DNA of 6,762 nt from Deltaproteobacteria bacterium (GTDB lineage Bacteria > Desulfobacterota > Desulfobacteria > Desulfobacterales > Desulfatirhabdiaceae). The translations under genes were made by a program, and so were the position numbers. The stretch spans positions 10,393 through 17,154 of the forward strand of contig JAPLJE010000169.1 of assembly GCA_026388755.1 (NCBI GenBank), written 5' to 3'. This document shows positions 5,481 to 6,762 of the stretch, one piece after another; position 1 is the stretch's first letter, and each line of letters opens with the position of its first letter. A model generated the notes under the pieces. The model worked only from the letters and a program-made list of their open reading frames with translations. It was not told the origin of the DNA and made no database searches.

Positions 5481-6762
5481 ATGACTGAAATGGTTGATAA
5501 AATTAGAAACATTGCGCTTGTGGGCCACGGAAACTCCGGAAAAACTTCTTTGGCCGAAGTCATGCTGTACCAAACAGGCGTAACCAGTCGTCTTGGACGT
5601 GTCGAAGATGGCAATACAGCAATGGATTTCGAGCCTGAAGAGCTCAAGCGCAACATCAGTATTAGCAGCGGCTTCCATCAATTTAATTGGAAAAAACATT
5701 CCATTACCCTGATTGACACGCCGGGAGATCAGAATTTTTTTACAGACACCAAATTTTGCATGCAGGCTGTCGATGGCGCAGTTGTTGTAGTTGATGCAGT
5801 CGACGGCGTAAAAGTTCAGACCGATCAAGCCTGGAACTTTGCTCAAAGCTTGAAATTGCCCTGTGTGATTCTGATCAACAAGCTGGACAGAGAACGGGCG
5901 GATTTTTCCAGAGCATTTCAAGATGCCGTAAAATCATTTGAGCCCAAGCCCATCATACTGCATTTGCCCATAGGCACGGAATCGAATTTCAAGGGCATTG
6001 TCGATTTGGTTGCCATGAAAGCCTATACTTACGATGCCAATGGCAAGGCAACTGTCATTGACATTCCATCGGATATGCAATCACTTGTTGAGGAAGAACG
6101 CGAAAAATTGGTTGAAAATATCGCCGAAGCCGATGATACGCTTCTGGAGCGGTATCTCGAAGGGGACGCGATTTCAGACGACGAACTCAAGGAAGCCCTG
6201 AAAAAAGGAACGCTATCCCGCCTATTCTCCCCTGTGTTGTGTGCTTCCGCCATTAAAGCCGTTGGCATTGATTTATTGATGGATTTCATTGTTAACTGCA
6301 TGCCTTCACCCTTGGACCGCATGCCCAAAGTCGGGACAGATCCGGTGGTGGGAAATGAAATCGAACGGGCGTCGGACCCGGATGCGCCGTTTTCAGCATT
6401 TGTTTTCAAGACCGTGGCAGATCCTTATGCCGGCAGACTCTCGATATTCCGGGTGGTATCCGGCAAACTGGGATCTGACGGCAGTTTTTATAATGTAAAC
6501 AAGGATGTTAAGGAACGTTTTAATCAACTCTTGACAATTTTCGGAAAAGAACAAAAACAAGCCAAAAGTGCCGGCCCGGGGTCCATCGTTGCTGTCGCCA
6601 AACTCAAGGAAACCTTTACCGGCGACACCCTTTGCGACGAAGCCAATAAAATCAGATTCCCCTTCCCGGAACCCCTTCCCACCCTGATTACGTTTGCCAT
6701 CACCACCAAGGGATCCGGGGATGAAGACAAAATCTTCATCTCGCTGACCAAGATGCTGGAAG
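5481..6762 (+). CDS. EF-G-like translational GTPase (FusA2/EF-G-2 type), 3' end outside the window
   Basis: The first 427 codons of an elongation factor G-family GTPase; the full family length is near 690 residues, so about 60% is seen. Seen: G1 GHGNSGKT (15-22); switch I with FEPEELKRNISI (50-61); G3 DTPGD (79-83); G4 NKLD (133-136); G5 CASA (254-257); then a domain II barrel from about 303 (APFSAFVFKTVADPYAGRL) and the start of domain III at about 400. Canonical EF-G has GHIDAGKT, RGITI and DTPGHVDF; the G1 and switch I forms here match the EF-G-like paralogue group, and the G3 His that supports GTP hydrolysis is replaced by Asp83. It may be a specialised or regulatory paralogue rather than the housekeeping factor; its role is not known from sequence. 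AGGAG at 5466-5470 lies 10 nt before the ATG. It stands alone, behind its own candidate promoter. Confidence 0.9.
   Translation, partial: MTEMVDKIRNIALVGHGNSGKTSLAEVMLYQTGVTSRLGRVEDGNTAMDFEPEELKRNISISSGFHQFNWKKHSITLIDTPGDQNFFTDTKFCMQAVDGAVVVVDAVDGVKVQTDQAWNFAQSLKLPCVILINKLDRERADFSRAFQDAVKSFEPKPIILHLPIGTESNFKGIVDLVAMKAYTYDANGKATVIDIPSDMQSLVEEEREKLVENIAEADDTLLERYLEGDAISDDELKEALKKGTLSRLFSPVLCASAIKAVGIDLLMDFIVNCMPSPLDRMPKVGTDPVVGNEIERASDPDAPFSAFVFKTVADPYAGRLSIFRVVSGKLGSDGSFYNVNKDVKERFNQLLTIFGKEQKQAKSAGPGSIVAVAKLKETFTGDTLCDEANKIRFPFPEPLPTLITFAITTKGSGDEDKIFISLTKMLE

Noticed and set aside
5298..5921. 207-residue frame on the minus strand
   Set aside because: It lies opposite the well-supported EF-G-like gene and its upstream spacer, and its translation shows no recognisable motif.

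Overview
The window looks like a piece of an anaerobic, mid-GC bacterial genome, probably a sulfate-reducer-like Desulfobacterota (deltaproteobacterial) lineage. This is inferred from a CooC-type nickel-insertion ATPase (carbon monoxide dehydrogenase maturation) beside ordinary housekeeping genes; no taxonomic marker is present. All genes I can support are on the + strand.

Left half (45-3764): three genes packed like an operon. A CooC-like ATPase (45-806) overlaps by 4 nt (ATGA) a 713-residue Ski2-type DExH helicase (803-2944). After 19 nt comes a secreted Cys-rich protein (2964-3764) with a DUF6748-like N-terminal part and an eight-cysteine C-terminal module.

Middle (3765-5240): about 400 nt without a conventional gene precede a DAHP synthase gene (first step of aromatic amino acid synthesis). 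This leader holds a 31-codon reading frame with a Phe-Phe-Trp-Arg-Trp-Trp cluster, an intervening hairpin, and a perfect 32-bp palindrome followed by a T-run (intrinsic terminator). The last sense codons of the peptide can pair with the ascending arm of the terminator. This is the expected architecture of ribosome-mediated transcription attenuation, sensing tryptophan and possibly phenylalanine. The DAHP synthase itself is broken in this sequence by an exact 58-bp tandem duplication (4712-4769 and 4770-4827), which shifts the frame. Removing one copy gives a clean 338-residue enzyme with Cys102, His272, Glu298 and Asp309 in register. The duplication is either a very recent mutation or an assembly error.

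Right end (5241-6762): a 240-nt spacer with a likely promoter leads to a translational-GTPase gene of the EF-G-like (FusA2/EF-G-2-type) family. It runs off the window after 427 codons, and its G3 motif is DTPGD instead of DTPGH.

I found no tRNA, rRNA, CRISPR array, insertion sequence or phage gene. The most interesting items are the aromatic amino acid attenuator and the frameshifting duplication in the gene it controls.
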